Part shown: piece after piece, positions 5,790 through 7,548 of the stretch
Layout of the letters: the number at the start of each line of letters is the position of its first letter
Position numbering within the stretch: position 1 is the first letter of the stretch
Source: Chitinophagaceae bacterium
GTDB lineage: Bacteria; Bacteroidota; Bacteroidia; Chitinophagales; Chitinophagaceae
Assembly: GCA_018061385.1 (NCBI GenBank)
Contig: JAGOUF010000097.1
Location: forward strand, 1-7,548
Length of the DNA: 7,548 nt
Reading direction: 5' to 3'
Notes under the pieces: generated by a model
Databases searched by the model: none
The model's input: only the letters and a program-made list of their open reading frames with translations
Told to the model about the DNA's origin: nothing
Translations under genes and position numbers: made by a program

Positions 5790-7548
5790 CTTCGATTGTG
5801 GTTATGTTATTTTCTGAAGCAGTGGCTTTTAAAGCTTCACTATCTATATGATGTTTGTCGTTTGCACTTAAAGCATTTTCTGCATCGGGTTCAACATCTA
5901 ATATTTTCTTTTCTTCGAAAGGGCGTTTACCAATTAAAGCTTCAACATCGCTTTGGTGTAACACTTCTTTATCTAATAAAGCTTTGGCCAATTTTTCAAC
6001 CTCTTCTTTTTTATCGGTAAGTAAAGCAATTGTTCGTACATAAGCTTCGTCTATTATAACCCTTACTTCATCATCTATCATTCTACCAGTTTCTTCACTA
6101 TAGGGTTTGGTAAATGAGTTTTCGGTTGTTGGGTCGTAAAAACTTACATTACCTACTTTATTACTCATGCCATAAACAGTAACCATACTGTAAGCAATTT
6201 TGGTAATTTGCTGTAAATCGTTGCTTGCACCTGTAGAAATTTTACCAAAGAAAATTTGCTCAGCTGCTCTTCCACCTAAAGTCATACATACTTGATCTAA
6301 CAACTGATCTGTATTGTACAAGTACTGTTCTTTGGGTGTGTATTGAGCATAACCCAATGCTGCTGTACCTCTTGGAACAATGGTTACTTTTAATAAAGGA
6401 TATGCATGTTCTAAAAACCAACCACAAATTGCATGACCAGCTTCGTGATAAGCAATGATTTCTTTTTCGTGTGGAGCTATGATTTTATTTCTTTTTTCTA
6501 AGCCACCAATAACACGATCAATTGCATCTTGAAAATCGCTCATATCTACTGCTTCTTTGTTTTTACGAGCAGCAATTAAAGCAGCTTCGTTACAAACATT
6601 GGCAATATCGGCACCTGCAAAACCTGGCGTTTGTTCGGCTAGTTTATGAATGTCTAATTTTTCAGAAACTTTAATTGGTACTAAATGCACTTTAAAAATT
6701 GCTTCTCTACCTTTTACATCTGGTTTATCAATCGTAATTTGTCTATCGAAACGCCCTGGGCGTAACAATGCATTATCCAACACATCTGGACGATTGGTAG
6801 CTGCCAAAATAATAATACCAGCATCTCCAGCAAAACCATCCATTTCAACCAATAACTGGTTTAAGGTATTTTCTCTTTCATCGTTGCTCATCATTACATT
6901 TTTGCCTCTAGCTCTACCAATGGCATCAATTTCATCTATAAAAATTATACAAGGAGCTTTTTCACGAGCTTGCTTAAATAAATCTCTTACTCTACTAGCA
7001 CCAACACCTACAAACATTTCAACAAAATCGCTACCACTCATGCTAAAAAATGGAACCTGAGCTTCGCCAGCCATTGCTTTTGCCAATAAAGTTTTACCAG
7101 TACCTGGAGGACCTACCAACAATGCTCCTTTTGGAATTTTACCTCCCAAAGCAGTATATTTTTTAGGGTTTTTTAGGAAATCTACAATTTCCATTACCTC
7201 AACTTTAGCTTCATCTAAACCTGCAACATCGCCAAAATTGATATTTACTTTTGTGCCTTTTTCAAACAATTGAGCTTTAGATTTTCCAATGCTGAAAATG
7301 CCACCTGCACCTCCACCACCTGGTCCACCACCACCCATTTTACGCATCATCAATACCCAAAAACCAACCAATACAAGTAACGTTACTACGATGTTTAAGA
7401 TTGGTCCCCAAAATTCACCTTCAACTTTTGGTTCTTTGGCAATTTCTGGAATGTTTTTATTTTCTGCATAAAATTTATTCAGCTCATCTTCAAAAGCTTT
7501 CCAATCGGTTACCTTAAATTCAAATAACGGAATTCCTTTTTTTGCAAC
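5779..7548 (-). CDS. ftsH: ATP-dependent zinc metalloprotease FtsH (N-terminus beyond the right edge)
   Basis: FtsH is a membrane-bound hexameric AAA+ protease that extracts and degrades membrane proteins and unstable regulators. The frame is open to the window edge, so 589 residues are visible and the first membrane helix and true start are missing. An apparent start at 7371 is an internal TTG within a membrane helix. Visible residues 1-45 belong to the periplasmic domain. Membrane helix 2 is at about 47-67 ([14 protein letters not shown] onward), followed by a Gly-rich linker (GGGGPGGGG). The AAA+ module shows Walker A GPPGTGKT (146-153), pore loop MFVG (178-181), Walker B IIFIDE (201-206) and the second region of homology with NRPD (252-255) and RPGRFDR (263-269). 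The zinc site is HEAGH (368-372), with a third-ligand Asp in GASND (444). All key residues are present. It overlaps the LUD gene by 11 bases. Confidence 0.98.
   Translation of the reverse strand, partial: VAKKGIPLFEFKVTDWKAFEDELNKFYAENKNIPEIAKEPKVEGEFWGPILNIVVTLLVLVGFWVLMMRKMGGGGPGGGGAGGIFSIGKSKAQLFEKGTKVNINFGDVAGLDEAKVEVMEIVDFLKNPKKYTALGGKIPKGALLVGPPGTGKTLLAKAMAGEAQVPFFSMSGSDFVEMFVGVGASRVRDLFKQAREKAPCIIFIDEIDAIGRARGKNVMMSNDERENTLNQLLVEMDGFAGDAGIIILAATNRPDVLDNALLRPGRFDRQITIDKPDVKGREAIFKVHLVPIKVSEKLDIHKLAEQTPGFAGADIANVCNEAALIAARKNKEAVDMSDFQDAIDRVIGGLEKRNKIIAPHEKEIIAYHEAGHAICGWFLEHAYPLLKVTIVPRGTAALGYAQYTPKEQYLYNTDQLLDQVCMTLGGRAAEQIFFGKISTGASNDLQQITKIAYSMVTVYGMSNKVGNVSFYDPTTENSFTKPYSEETGRMIDDEVRVIIDEAYVRTIALLTDKKEEVEKLAKALLDKEVLHQSDVEALIGKRPFEEKKILDVEPDAENALSANDKHHIDSEALKATASENNITTIEDVQ

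Noticed and set aside
6650..7060. A 136-codon plus-strand ORF opposite ftsH, and similar ones at 5796-6020, 5855-6043 and 7289-7471
   Set aside because: They are mirror frames of a highly conserved ftsH coding region and have no recognisable protein features.
7369..7371. TTG at 7371 as the start of ftsH
   Set aside because: The frame stays open to the window edge and encodes the expected periplasmic segment and the first half of membrane helix 2. The TTG is an internal Leu codon.
1..7548. CRISPR array, tRNA or rRNA gene, transposase or phage gene
   Set aside because: I looked for regularly spaced repeats, tRNA-like cloverleaf sequence and transposase or phage proteins on both strands and saw none.

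Overview
The window looks like chromosome from a Bacteroidota bacterium, probably Chitinophagaceae or a close relative; the exact genus cannot be read from the sequence. The reasons are the low GC content, A/T-rich leaders with no usable Shine-Dalgarno sequences, a GLPGLI-family protein beside a TonB-dependent receptor with a carboxypeptidase-regulatory-like N-terminus, a lipoprotein with a Bacteroidota-style Fn3-like domain, and the ftsH-LUD gene pair.

Left edge (1-428): the first 46 codons of rny (RNase Y) run off the left end on the minus strand. The 288-base divergent gap that follows holds a run of ten G (327-336) and two small inverted repeats. It leads into a plus-strand accessory locus.

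Accessory locus (429-4262): a 91-aa secreted peptide with four cysteines is closed by a perfect 34-base palindrome that looks like a terminator. Only 14 bases later a GLPGLI-family exported protein begins, followed 59 bases on by an 897-aa TonB-dependent outer-membrane receptor. The layout suggests a strongly transcribed small secreted peptide, with read-through or RNA processing supplying less message for its two envelope partners. The role of the trio is unknown and it is the most interesting part of the window.

Middle (4263-5153): a 272-base gap with several short repeats precedes a 138-aa lipoprotein with one Fn3-like domain. A good hairpin-plus-U-tract terminator between the convergent genes can work in both directions. 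A short palindromic intergenic element of a kind common in Bacteroidota follows it.

Right part (5154-7548): a minus-strand housekeeping pair. ftsH is cut by the right edge but retains its second membrane helix, AAA+ module and zinc-protease domain. It overlaps by 11 bases a LUD-domain (LutC/YkgG-like) gene. A GC-rich hairpin early in that gene looks like a terminator for the opposite strand.
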